From NCBI RefSeq assembly GCF_005518135.1, contig NZ_SULI01000001.1, positions 62,001 through 126,000 on the forward strand: DNA of 64,000 nucleotides. Direction: 5' to 3'. The position numbers and the translations under genes are program-made. The notes beneath the pieces were generated by a model. That model did no database searches. It worked only from the letters and a program-made list of their open reading frames with translations, and was not told the DNA's origin. Position 1 is the stretch's first letter; the number at the start of each line of letters is the position of its first letter. Positions 1-8,295 of the stretch are shown one piece after another. The stretch comes from Shimia litoralis (GTDB lineage Bacteria > Pseudomonadota > Alphaproteobacteria > Rhodobacterales > Rhodobacteraceae).

Positions 1-10
1 GTGGATTCCG

Positions 11-856
11 TTATGCGGCTGAACGCTTGGATTTGCGGTTTTCCCAAGGTGGTTTGACCGTTGGAGCCCCGAATAGAAAACCTTGCAAGCAGTTGAAACC
101 AAGATCAGAAAGCACTGTAGCGTCTTCGCGCCTCTCGACACGGCTGGCGATGGTCAGCATATCCAAATTACGTGCGATATTTGAAATTCCGCCGGCTATG
201 ATCTGATTTTCCTGGTCCAAGTGAATATCGCGCGTGAGCTGCCCATCGAACTTGATGATGTCAAAAAAGAAGTCCTTGAAGTACTTGAACGACGTAAACC
301 CTGATCCAAAATCATCCAATGCAAATGAAATGCCTTTGGCCTGAAGGTCGTCCATAAAGTCGATCACGAGTTCGGGGACATGCATCGCTGATTTTTCAGA
401 AATTTCCAAAATGAGGCGCTCCGCAATATGCGGATGATCATCCAGCGCGCGCTCGAGACTTTTGGTCCAGCGCCGGTATCCAATGGATCGTGCAGACATG
501 TTAATGGAAAGCCGCAGAGCCGGATATCTGGCCAAAGCTTCAAGCCCGGTTTCTAGGGCGAGACAGTCCATCTGGCGGCCAATTTCCGTGTCCTCGATTG
601 TATCCATAAAATCCTTGGCGGGGATGATCCGCCCCGTGTCATCGAGCACGCGAATAAGGCCCTCGTAAAACGCAGGGGTTTTCAAATCTGCGGCATTCAC
701 AATGGGTTGATAGGCTAGGAGCACTTGTTTGTGCATGATGGCCGCCTTGACCATATCAAGCGTTTTGGTGTCGCGGGAGGCGAGCGCATAGTCCAGTGGC
801 GTGTGGTGCCCGGGCGGTATGTCGGCAAGATCTCTTTTCTTAGTACGGCGGCCCAT
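11..856 (-). CDS. EAL-domain protein (putative c-di-GMP phosphodiesterase)
   Basis: A 281-residue stand-alone EAL domain without GGDEF, PAS or membrane segments, so probably a cytosolic cyclic-di-GMP hydrolase or binding protein. Recognisable motifs in order are YEGLIRV (counterpart of the EAL signature), LSINMSARS, LEISEKSA, DDFGSGFTSF and IKFDG. The loop that usually reads AEGVE is ASRVER here, and the signature Ala is Gly, so catalysis may be weakened; DDFG and the Asn-bearing strand are intact. The gene is divergent from tag with about 100 bp between starts. Family assignment is firm; whether it hydrolyses c-di-GMP or only senses it cannot be decided from sequence. Confidence 0.85.
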   Translation of the reverse strand: MGRRTKKRDLADIPPGHHTPLDYALASRDTKTLDMVKAAIMHKQVLLAYQPIVNAADLKTPAFYEGLIRVLDDTGRIIPAKDFMDTIEDTEIGRQMDCLALETGLEALARYPALRLSINMSARSIGYRRWTKSLERALDDHPHIAERLILEISEKSAMHVPELVIDFMDDLQAKGISFALDDFGSGFTSFKYFKDFFFDIIKFDGQLTRDIHLDQENQIIAGGISNIARNLDMLTIASRVERREDATVLSDLGFNCLQGFLFGAPTVKPPWENRKSKRSAA

Positions 857-954
857 CTCTGGCTCCTATTGCAATCCGCGCCAGAATGTCGCCAAACTTA
901 TCAACAATCTCTTAAATCGACAGTTTGAGGCAAACCTTAACCGTTGGGGCAATT

Positions 955-1566
955 ATGAGCGAAAGATGTGGCTGGGTTGGCCTAGAAGACATTTACGTGG
1001 ACTATCATGATTTGGAATGGGGCGTGCCGGAATATGACAGTCGCGCCCTTTGGGAAAAGCTTGTTCTTGATGGGTTTCAAGCCGGGCTAAGCTGGCTGAC
1101 GATCTTGAAAAAACGAGATAATTTCCGCGAGGCATTTCAAGGGTTTGACCCCAATAATATTGCCGAATGGACCGAAGATGATGTCACGCGGCTGCTCGAC
1201 AATCCGGGTATCGTGCGCCATCGTGGCAAGATCGAGGCCACGATCGGAAATGCGAAAGCCTGGCAGCGCATTCAGCAGGCCGAAGGCTTTGACAATTTCT
1301 TGTGGAAGTATGTTGATTTTCAACCATGCCAGAACACGTGGCGGTCACAATCCGAGGTCCCGACCCAGACGCCTTTGTCGCTACAAATTTCGAAAGATTT
1401 GAAGAAAGAAGGGTTTCGGTTTTGTGGCCCGACGATCGTGTACGCTTTTATGGAGGCGGTGGGTATGGTCAACAATCACGTTGTGGGGTGTGCGCGTCAT
1501 GCCGAGGTGGCTCAGATGCCCAAGTCTGAAATGCGTAAGAAGTTCGAACAAACCAAGGCGCGCTGA
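955..1566 (+). CDS. tag: DNA-3-methyladenine glycosylase I
   Basis: 203-residue base-excision repair enzyme that removes 3-methyladenine from alkylated DNA. The N-terminal SERCGWVG segment, the His in YHDLEWGVP and the C-terminal NNHVVGC carry the Cys/His zinc ligands typical of Tag. The central LSWLTILKKRDNFREAF segment matches the helix-hairpin region of the family. ATG 955 is chosen because homologous proteins begin just before the first zinc Cys; the frame is open further upstream (ATG 925) but that extension is not family-like. A terminator hairpin overlaps the stop codon. The next gene is convergent, so tag is monocistronic. Confidence 0.93.
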   Translation: MSERCGWVGLEDIYVDYHDLEWGVPEYDSRALWEKLVLDGFQAGLSWLTILKKRDNFREAFQGFDPNNIAEWTEDDVTRLLDNPGIVRHRGKIEATIGNAKAWQRIQQAEGFDNFLWKYVDFQPCQNTWRSQSEVPTQTPLSLQISKDLKKEGFRFCGPTIVYAFMEAVGMVNNHVVGCARHAEVAQMPKSEMRKKFEQTKAR

Positions 1567-1590
1567 CTTAGCAGCCTTGGTTTGCCAAAT
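1550..1590 (+). terminator. Hairpin terminator overlapping the end of tag
   Basis: AAACCAAGGC (1550-1559) is an exact inverted repeat of GCCTTGGTTT (1574-1583), enclosing the tag stop codon, and is followed by an AT-rich stretch. It probably ends tag transcription and, read from the other strand, that of the TerB-like gene. Confidence 0.6.
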
Positions 1591-1629
1591 TATTTGACTG
1601 GGGAGCGGTCTTGCCCGCGTCCTGGATGC

Positions 1630-2052
1630 CTAGAGCATGTGACGCGCACGTGCGCCACGTTCGATACCCGCAGCGTGCAGGCGATCAATGTCCAGCTCAT
1701 ACCGAATTTCTTCGAGAAGACGCAATTCATCCTCGTGGATTTTTCCGTCAGCCGCTGCAACGTCGCACGCAAGAGCGTAAGCTGTCTCAGTCAACCTCTG
1801 AGGTAGGCTTTCTCTGATAAGCCCAAACAACGCAGCCAAGCCGTCTTCTTGTTCAAAAAGGTCAAATACAGTTTGAGACACGGGTTTCATGCGGTCGATG
1901 TCATATTCTGCAAAAATTGGAAGATTGTTCACGGCAGATTGAATTTTGACCAGCTCTGCGGTGCGGATGTTTTCATCCGATGCGGAAATGGCGACCATCA
2001 CCGCCACAAGGCAATCTTGAGGAGTGAGCGGGTTTGATGAGTCTTGAGCCAC
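1630..2052 (-). CDS. TerB-like (tellurite-resistance-type) protein
   Basis: 140-residue, all-helical soluble protein resembling the TerB fold. The segment ACDVAAADGKIHEDELRLLE carries the acidic metal-binding-type loop of TerB domains, and VMVAISASDENIRTAELVKI is the matching N-terminal half. There are no other ter genes nearby, so the family name should not be read as tellurite resistance. The biological role is unknown. It is convergent with tag and divergent from lysK. Confidence 0.7.
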   Translation of the reverse strand: MAQDSSNPLTPQDCLVAVMVAISASDENIRTAELVKIQSAVNNLPIFAEYDIDRMKPVSQTVFDLFEQEDGLAALFGLIRESLPQRLTETAYALACDVAAADGKIHEDELRLLEEIRYELDIDRLHAAGIERGARARHML

Positions 2053-2383
2053 GGCTGGCGTCCTTATTCTAAGAAGGTTTATTCCAGCCTATGGGGACCG
2101 CATGGGGGCGGCAATAGAATATTGACATTCCGGCGCAATCCCGCCCGCATATTGCATCAAGCAGGGGCGGTGTCGGGGCCTTCTTCATTACCGTGCGTGG
2201 GGCTGTTGGTCACGCGATTTACTCTGGGGCCCGTAAATGAATGGGCTTTTCCAAAGTTGAGCTGTTTCTGTGGTGAATTTTGCGAGATACTTGGTGAAAT
2301 TGTTGACCATGCTGCGACAGCACAATAGGTAGCCAAGGTCATGCGTTTATAGAGGCGCGTGAACTTAATTTCTGGAGAGAGAC
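2053..2383. other. Intergenic region between the TerB-like gene and lysK
   Basis: 331 bp without a convincing gene. Short open frames on both strands lack ribosome-binding sites and have protein-unlike composition. A possible lysK promoter is TTGACC (2303-2308) with a 17-bp spacer to TAGGTA (2326-2331); this match is weak. The lysK Shine-Dalgarno GGAGAGAG lies directly before its ATG. Confidence 0.4.
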
Positions 2384-4027
2384 ATGTCTGAACTGCGCGA
2401 TGCTGCACTCGTTTCGAAAGCCTGGCCCTTTGAAGAAGCACGCCGGGTGCTCAAACGCTATGCAAAGCAGCCCCCTGAAAAGGGCTTTGTGCTGTTTGAG
2501 ACTGGCTATGGTCCTTCAGGTCTGCCGCATATCGGGACCTTCGGCGAGGTTGCCCGCACGACCATGATCCAAACCGCGTTCGAGGTGATCTCGGACATTC
2601 CGACCAAGCTGATTTGTTTTTCCGACGATCTGGATGGCATGCGGAAGGTACCCGGCAATGTGCCCAATTCTGAAGGCCTGCACGAACACCTGCAAAAGCC
2701 GCTGACGTCCGTGCCAGATCCATTTGGCACGCACGAGAGTTTTGGCCACCATAATAACGCAATGCTGCGTCGGTTCTTGGACACGTTTGGGTTTAAATAC
2801 GAATTTTACTCGGCTCAGGAGTTTTACAATTCGGGTCGGTTTGACGAGGTGCTCAAGCGCGCAGTAGACAAATATGATGACGTGATGGCTGTCATGTTGA
2901 AAAGTTTGCGCGAAGAGCGCCGCCAAACCTATTCGATTTTCCTTCCGATCCATCCTGAGACGGGGCGTGTTTTATACGTGCCGATGAAGAAAGTTTGCGC
3001 CGAGACATACACCATCACCTTTGACGACGAAGATGGCAAAGAATGGACGCTGCCGGTCACTGGTGGGAATGTTAAGTTACAGTGGAAACCGGATTTTGGT
3101 GCGCGCTGGGCCGCGCTGCAAGTCGACTTCGAGATGTACGGTAAGGACCACAGCACCAACACGCCGATCTATGACAGTATCTGTCGAATACTTGGCTGGC
3201 GTGCGCCAGAGCATTTCACCTATGAGCTGTTTTTGGATGCCGGTGGCCAGAAGATTTCGAAAACGTCGGGAAATGGTATTTCGATTGATGAATGGCTGAC
3301 CTATGCCTCGACCGAGAGCCTCGCGTATTTTATGTATCTCAAGCCGAAGACGGCCAAGCGGATGCATTTTGACGTGATCCCAAAAGCTATGGATGAATAT
3401 CATCAGCAGCTGCGCGCGTATCATGGACAGGATATCAAGGCACAATTGAACAACCCTGTTTGGCATATTCACGGTGGCGATGTGCCCCAGTCGAATATGG
3501 TGGTACCGTTTTCAATGCTGTTGAACCTTGCGTCGGTGGCTTCGGCAAAGAACAAAGAAGGCTTGTGGGGCTTTATTCAGCGGTATGCGCCCGAGGCATC
3601 GCCGGAAACACACCCTGATTTGGATGCTGCCGCAGGATATGCACTGAAGTACTATGAAGACTTTGTAGAACCGGAAAAAACTTTCCGTCTGCCAAGCGAT
3701 CAAGAGCGCGCCGCGCTCGAAGAATTGGCAGCAGCGTTCCGTGACGGCGACAAGGCATTGGATGTGATTGCCCGCAAAAATGCCCAGATGGGGAATGAAG
3801 ATGCGTTGCCTGCGGTCGATTTTGGCTCTGACGAATTCCTCCAGTCAATTGTATTTGCAGTGGGAAAAATACACGGGTTTGAGAACCTGCGCGATTGGTT
3901 CAAGGCGCTCTACGAGGTTTTGTTGGGGGCGTCACAGGGGCCAAGGTTTGGCGGGTTCGCAGCGCTTTATGGTGTCGAGGAAACCGCCGCGTTGATCGAC
4001 AAAGCGTTGGCAGGTGATCTGCTCTAA
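2384..4027 (+). CDS. lysK: Lysyl-tRNA synthetase, class I
   Basis: 547-residue cytosolic enzyme that charges tRNA-Lys. It is of the archaeal-type class I, found in many alphaproteobacteria in place of class II LysS. The class I HIGH motif appears as PHIGTFGE (His49-Gly51) and the KMSKS loop as KISKTSGNG (Lys290 onward). The anticodon-binding helical domain occupies the C-terminal 200 residues. A strong Shine-Dalgarno (GGAGAGAG) precedes ATG 2384. A rho-independent terminator follows about 30 bp after the stop, so the gene is transcribed alone. Confidence 0.95.
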   Translation: MSELRDAALVSKAWPFEEARRVLKRYAKQPPEKGFVLFETGYGPSGLPHIGTFGEVARTTMIQTAFEVISDIPTKLICFSDDLDGMRKVPGNVPNSEGLHEHLQKPLTSVPDPFGTHESFGHHNNAMLRRFLDTFGFKYEFYSAQEFYNSGRFDEVLKRAVDKYDDVMAVMLKSLREERRQTYSIFLPIHPETGRVLYVPMKKVCAETYTITFDDEDGKEWTLPVTGGNVKLQWKPDFGARWAALQVDFEMYGKDHSTNTPIYDSICRILGWRAPEHFTYELFLDAGGQKISKTSGNGISIDEWLTYASTESLAYFMYLKPKTAKRMHFDVIPKAMDEYHQQLRAYHGQDIKAQLNNPVWHIHGGDVPQSNMVVPFSMLLNLASVASAKNKEGLWGFIQRYAPEASPETHPDLDAAAGYALKYYEDFVEPEKTFRLPSDQERAALEELAAAFRDGDKALDVIARKNAQMGNEDALPAVDFGSDEFLQSIVFAVGKIHGFENLRDWFKALYEVLLGASQGPRFGGFAALYGVEETAALIDKALAGDLL

Positions 4028-4054
4028 GCTGGTATTGACCTGACGTTGAAAATC

Positions 4055-4090
4055 AAGCGCGTGCCAGTTGTGGTGCGCGCTTTTCTTTTG
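4055..4090 (+). terminator. Rho-independent terminator of lysK
   Basis: Stem AAGCGCG (4055-4061) pairs with CGCGCTT (4076-4082), with extra pairing inside the loop, followed by TTTTCTTTT. Confidence 0.75.
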
Positions 4091-4217
4091 CGCATATGTC
4101 TGCAACGCCACCGTTACGGTGGGGTGAACGCCCGTTAATTCCGACTTGGTATGACCTTTTCAACAAGTGGGTGCCCGTTTTCGCAAGGGCACTTTGGGTA
4201 ACGTTGAAAGGGATCAC

Positions 4218-6503
4218 ATGAACAAGGCAATTACCGACGGAGTGCTGTTGATGCCACCTGCGTTTTCGGCGGGGCTGGCGCAGTGGTCAAGTGGCGACGG
4301 GACACCCGGATCAGACACATATGACAATGCTGTCAATGCAGCCTATGTGCCGTCCGATCAGGATTTTGGCGGGTGTCTGGAGCTGGTGAAAACCACGTCT
4401 GTGCAACAGTTGCGGTATATGGGAGAGACGCCGTTTCTTCCGGGGTGCTACTTGCGGGTCAAGGTGCGGATCAAGGCAATCAGTGGCAATTTGCCGTCGG
4501 TGCGCATCGCGGCATGGGCGGGGAATGGCGGCCATTCTCACGTGAGCGGCCTAGCGGAAACCGGCCCATCGGTCACGCTGACATCTTATGGAGAAATTGT
4601 TGAAGTCAGCGCTATTATTGGCAGCGGTGGTCGCGGCGGTGTTGATATGGTGTGGGGGAGCACCCCAGTTTACGGCCACTTTGGTTTGGATTTGACCGGG
4701 TCTTCGGGCGGCGTGGTACGGATCGATGATATCCAGATCGAAGACATCACCAGTGCCTATCTGCGCGACATGATGGATTGGGTTGATGTGCGGGATTTTG
4801 GTGCTGTGGGGGATGGTGTCACGGATGACTCTGCCGCATTTGATGCGGCGAATGATGCTGCGAATGGCCGAGAAGTCGTTGTCTCGGCTGGTCAGTATTG
4901 GTTGGCGGAAAACGTTACATTCTCGACGCGGGTACGTTTTGAAGGCACGGTGGTTATGCCGACCGACAAGTATCTTTCTTTGACACGAAATTTTGATCTG
5001 CCATCCTATATCGACGCGTTCGGAAATGAAGAACTCGCCTTTAAAAAGGCGTTCCAGTCGCTGCTAAATAATGCGGATCACGAGTCTTTGGATTTGGGTG
5101 GCCGCAGGATCACAGTCACCGAACCCATTGATATGCAGGCGGCTGTGGCAAATCGGGATGAGTATGCCCAGCGGCGCCATATCAGGAATGGCCAGTTTTA
5201 TGTGACGGGGGATTCCGCTTGGGAGCCCGATGTTGCTACATCCATTGCCAGCTATAATTCATCGGATGGGCGGTTGCTGCGCAATGTGGCGAACGTCGCG
5301 AACATTGCGGTCGGGTCGCTGGTTACGGGTAATGGCGTTGGTCGGGAAATCTATGTGCATGCCAAAAATGAAGCGACCCAAGAGGTCACGCTGACCCATG
5401 CGCTGTATGATGCTGAGGGTACGCAGACCTATACGTTTACGCGGTTCAAGTACCTCATGGATTTTGGCGGCTTTCGAAAGCTGAGTGTCTTCTCGATGTC
5501 GGATATCGAGTTCCAGTGCAATTCCTTGGCCAGTGGCATCATGCTTGCGCCGTCGGGCGTGATTTTTCACCTAAAGGATTGTTTCATCACGCGCCCAAGG
5601 GATCGCGGAATCACGTCGACAGGTGAAGGGTGTCAGGGCATGTTGATTGACCGCTGCCAGTTTATCACGCGAGAAGGGGGAACGGCGGCACAGGACCGGA
5701 CAACCGTTGTGTTGAACACCAACGCAAATGACGTCAAGCTTCGCAACAATCGCGCCAGTCAGTTTCGCCATTTTGCCGTGTTGGGAGGGGCAAATGCTGT
5801 GATCTCGGGCAATCACTTTTTTCAGGGGGATGGCCAATCCGCCGGGGTACGCACCGCAGGTATCGTGCTGACACAGTCTCATTGTTCGACAACAATTGTC
5901 GGGAATTATGTCGACAATTGTTCGATTGAATGGACGAACGAGTACGAAAGTTCGCCCGATTTCAATGGTGGATATTCCTTTAGCGCCCTCAGTATCACCG
6001 ACAATGTGTTTCTGTCAGGAGATGTCGCGCCGTGGTTTTCTTATCTGGTGATCAAGCCCCATGGTTCGGGTCACTATATCTCGGGCATGACAGTGACCGG
6101 CAACAAATTCCGCAGCATCAAAGGCACGACAATTGATCGGGTCGATCATGTGGATACCAGCTTTGCTAATCTTGATATGCGTAAAGGCAAGAACGTGCTT
6201 TTTGAGGGCAATACATACCATGCCGTCGAAACACCGGTCTTTAACCCACTGGTCGTTGAACATTCAGAGAATTCGGTCAATCAAACGTGGGTTATAGATA
6301 GTGCAGGGAAGCTCCCATTCGGGGGACGTGCCCGCAGCGTAGAATCTGTGGTCATGACCAGCAAAATTAAAAACGCGAACAATACTGCCGAATACACGAT
6401 GCCCTATGTCACAACAGAAGAAGGTGGCTCGGGGGATCAGGTCTATCTGCACTGGCAAAAAAGTGTGTCTGGGGACGTGGTAGTCAGGCTGCGTATGGAC
6501 TAG
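4218..6503 (+). CDS. Right-handed beta-helix protein of the pectate lyase superfamily
   Basis: 761 residues. The N-terminal 180 residues look like a carbohydrate-binding jelly roll (repeated short strands, Gly/Ser/Thr-rich). Then comes VDVRDFGAVGDGVTDD, the hallmark opening of Pectate_lyase_3 / GH28-related beta-helices, followed by about 450 residues of beta-helix-like sequence with recurring N-x-F/Y turns (for example GNHFFQGD, GNYVDNC, GNKFRSI, EGNTYH). No signal peptide or transmembrane segment is visible, so export would need a non-classical route. Similar folds occur in polysaccharide lyases, epimerases and phage tailspikes; no phage genes are nearby. ATG 4218 follows an AAAGGGA ribosome-binding site. 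Substrate and activity unknown. Confidence 0.75.
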   Translation: MNKAITDGVLLMPPAFSAGLAQWSSGDGTPGSDTYDNAVNAAYVPSDQDFGGCLELVKTTSVQQLRYMGETPFLPGCYLRVKVRIKAISGNLPSVRIAAWAGNGGHSHVSGLAETGPSVTLTSYGEIVEVSAIIGSGGRGGVDMVWGSTPVYGHFGLDLTGSSGGVVRIDDIQIEDITSAYLRDMMDWVDVRDFGAVGDGVTDDSAAFDAANDAANGREVVVSAGQYWLAENVTFSTRVRFEGTVVMPTDKYLSLTRNFDLPSYIDAFGNEELAFKKAFQSLLNNADHESLDLGGRRITVTEPIDMQAAVANRDEYAQRRHIRNGQFYVTGDSAWEPDVATSIASYNSSDGRLLRNVANVANIAVGSLVTGNGVGREIYVHAKNEATQEVTLTHALYDAEGTQTYTFTRFKYLMDFGGFRKLSVFSMSDIEFQCNSLASGIMLAPSGVIFHLKDCFITRPRDRGITSTGEGCQGMLIDRCQFITREGGTAAQDRTTVVLNTNANDVKLRNNRASQFRHFAVLGGANAVISGNHFFQGDGQSAGVRTAGIVLTQSHCSTTIVGNYVDNCSIEWTNEYESSPDFNGGYSFSALSITDNVFLSGDVAPWFSYLVIKPHGSGHYISGMTVTGNKFRSIKGTTIDRVDHVDTSFANLDMRKGKNVLFEGNTYHAVETPVFNPLVVEHSENSVNQTWVIDSAGKLPFGGRARSVESVVMTSKIKNANNTAEYTMPYVTTEEGGSGDQVYLHWQKSVSGDVVVRLRMD

Positions 6504-6643
6504 CGCCAGAAAGCAATCCATTCGACAAGGTCAAAAAACTTTTTGGCCAGAATGAGCGTGCTTTGCCCATCCATAAACACCAGATCATACCCAAGACCGG
6601 TGAGAATCACGACTGCGAGAAATACCGCGATCGGGTTTGTCAT
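6500..6643 (-). CDS. Small membrane protein downstream of gap
   Basis: 47-residue protein, beginning MTNPIAVFLAVVILTGLGYD, with one clear N-terminal transmembrane helix and a short C-terminal amphipathic tail ending EWIAFWR. ATG 6643 has a GGAGG ribosome-binding site 10 bases upstream. The frame is open further back to 6715, but that part runs through the hairpin and is not protein-like. It lies 86 bp after the gap stop on the same strand and its stop overlaps the end of the convergent beta-helix gene by 4 bp. I believe small proteins of this type recur next to gap in roseobacters, but that is recollection, not a search. Function unknown. Confidence 0.65.
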   Translation of the reverse strand: MTNPIAVFLAVVILTGLGYDLVFMDGQSTLILAKKFFDLVEWIAFWR

Positions 6644-6650
6644 ACTGAAA

Positions 6651-6705
6651 GCGCCTCCGGAAGCTGTCGACATACTTGGGTATGCCTGACAGCGACCGGA
6701 GGCGC
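6651..6705 (-). promoter_or_regulatory. Long hairpin between gap and the small membrane gene, containing its Shine-Dalgarno
   Basis: Plus-strand 6651-6668 (GCGCCTCCGGAAGCTGTC) and 6688-6705 (GACAGCGACCGGAGGCGC) pair at 16 of 18 positions, with an inner CATAC/GTATG stem. No T-tract follows on the minus strand. In the gap transcript the 3' arm contains CCGGAGGCGC, the ribosome-binding site of the downstream 47-codon gene, so the hairpin would hide it. It may act as terminator, mRNA 3'-end stabiliser or translational switch. Confidence 0.6.
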
Positions 6706-6729
6706 AAGATTTCACAAACCTAGGATTGT

Positions 6730-7728
6730 TTAGAAGCTACCCATCTTGGCAGCAACATCTGCCATCCGGCAGGAGAAACCCCATTCGTTGTCATACCACG
6801 CCAGAACCCGCACCAGACGGCCGCCGATCACTTTGGTTTGTTCTGCTGCAAAGATCGAGCTTTCGGTCGAGTGGTTATAGTCGATCGAAACCAGTTTCTC
6901 TTCGCTGTATCCAAGAACACCTTTCATGGGGCCAGCGGCGGCTTCGGCCATGGCGGCGTTCACATCGGCTTCGGTGACGTCTTTCTTGGCAACAAACGTC
7001 AGGTCCACGGCAGACACATTTGGTGTTGGGACACGAATAGCGGAACCGTCGAGCTTGCCTTTGAGCTCGGGAAGAACTTCGCCAAGGGCTTTGGCTGCAC
7101 CTGTAGATGTCGGGATCATCGACATCGCTGCAGCCCGCGCGCGGTACAGATCTTTGTGGCGTCTGTCCAATGTCGGTTGGTCGCCGGTATAGGCGTGAAT
7201 TGTCGTCATGATGCCTGATTCAATGCCGAACGCGTTGTTCAGAACCTTGGCAACAGGGGCAAGACAGTTGGTTGTGCAAGACCCGTTCGAGATCATCGTG
7301 TCAGACGCCAGTAATTCCGCGTCGTTTACACCAAACACAACTGTGCGATCTACGTTTTTACCCGGCGCTGAAAGCAGAACTTTCTTTGCGCCGCGATCAA
7401 GGTGAGCTTTGGCTTTTTCACCGTCGTTGAATTTGCCCGTGCATTCCATGACCACGTCAACGCCGGACCAGTCCAACTCGTCCATGTTATAGGTCGAAAA
7501 CATTTCCATTTCGCCGACGCCAAGGTCCATGGTGCCTTCACCAATTTTTACCTCGTTGCGGAAGCGGCCATGCACCGAGTCATAGCGGATCAAATGGGCG
7601 GCTGTGTCCAGCGGGCCGGTTGCATTCACCTTTACGACTTTGACGTCGTCGCGCGCAGTTTCGGCGATGTGCATGAGAGTGCAGCGACCAATACGGCCAA
7701 ATCCGTTAATACCAACAGTGACAGTCAT
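6730..7728 (-). CDS. gap: Glyceraldehyde-3-phosphate dehydrogenase, type I
   Basis: 332-residue cytosolic homotetrameric enzyme interconverting glyceraldehyde-3-phosphate and 1,3-bisphosphoglycerate. The N-terminal Rossmann motif is GINGFGRIGR. The catalytic cysteine lies in ISNGSCTTNCLAPVA near residue 150, and the C-terminal WYDNEWGFSCRM segment is typical of the family. No other central-carbon gene is adjacent. A small membrane-protein gene follows on the same strand after a strong hairpin. Confidence 0.97.
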   Translation of the reverse strand: MTVTVGINGFGRIGRCTLMHIAETARDDVKVVKVNATGPLDTAAHLIRYDSVHGRFRNEVKIGEGTMDLGVGEMEMFSTYNMDELDWSGVDVVMECTGKFNDGEKAKAHLDRGAKKVLLSAPGKNVDRTVVFGVNDAELLASDTMISNGSCTTNCLAPVAKVLNNAFGIESGIMTTIHAYTGDQPTLDRRHKDLYRARAAAMSMIPTSTGAAKALGEVLPELKGKLDGSAIRVPTPNVSAVDLTFVAKKDVTEADVNAAMAEAAAGPMKGVLGYSEEKLVSIDYNHSTESSIFAAEQTKVIGGRLVRVLAWYDNEWGFSCRMADVAAKMGSF

Positions 7729-7899
7729 GTCTTATCCCTTTTCGCAGAATTTGCGCGGGGTATAGAAGGCTTGTTTCCTATGGGAAAGCCGGAAACCGCC
7801 CGATGGGGTGTCTGTTAGCGGTAAATGTGACGTCGTTGCCTCTGATTGCGCTAACTTGTGGCGCAAAATGACATGTACCCATGCCGTCGTTGCGATGTG

Positions 7900-8295
7900 T
7901 TAGAGCTTGGCCGTGGCAAGGTCTTTGAGGATTGGACAGTCTGGACGATTATCTCCTGCACAGGTCGACACGAGGTGTGACAGGGTTTGGCGCATGGATT
8001 GCAACTGTTCAATCTTTTCCTCGATCCGGTGAAGGTGCTGGATCGCGACGTGTTTGACGTCGGCGCTGGCACGTGTGTCGTCTTCGTACAGGGCCATCAA
8101 TGTCCGGCAGTCTTCGATCGAAAATCCAAGCGCCCGTGCGCGTGCAAGGAACGTCAATTTATGCAAATCCTGCGCCCCAAAAAGCCGGTATCCGTTTTCA
8201 GACCGATCCGGTGTAATAAGGCCGATATCTTCATAATATCGGATCGTTTTTGCAGGGAGGCCGGATCGTTCAGAAATCTCTCCGATATTCATCAT
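7900..8295 (-). CDS. cueR: Cu(I)-responsive MerR-family regulator
   Basis: 131-residue MerR-family activator. The winged-helix N-terminus reads [25 protein letters not shown], with the typical dimerisation coiled coil following. The C-terminal loop [12 protein letters not shown] (Cys-x7-Cys) matches the coinage-metal-binding loop of CueR/HmrR proteins. It would bind the dyad upstream of copA and untwist its over-long promoter spacer when Cu(I) is bound. The gene is translationally coupled to copA: the copA stop TGA overlaps its ATG (ATGA at 8292-8295). A second in-frame ATG follows immediately at 8292. Confidence 0.92.
   Translation of the reverse strand: MMNIGEISERSGLPAKTIRYYEDIGLITPDRSENGYRLFGAQDLHKLTFLARARALGFSIEDCRTLMALYEDDTRASADVKHVAIQHLHRIEEKIEQLQSMRQTLSHLVSTCAGDNRPDCPILKDLATAKL

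Noticed and set aside
2157-2441. Small minus-strand open frame before lysK
   Set aside because: Overlaps the lysK start and promoter, no ribosome-binding site for its internal ATG, no recognisable domain.
4171-4192. GTGCCC / GGGCAC inverted repeat before the beta-helix gene
   Set aside because: Short arms with a 10-base loop; no supporting element to assign a role.
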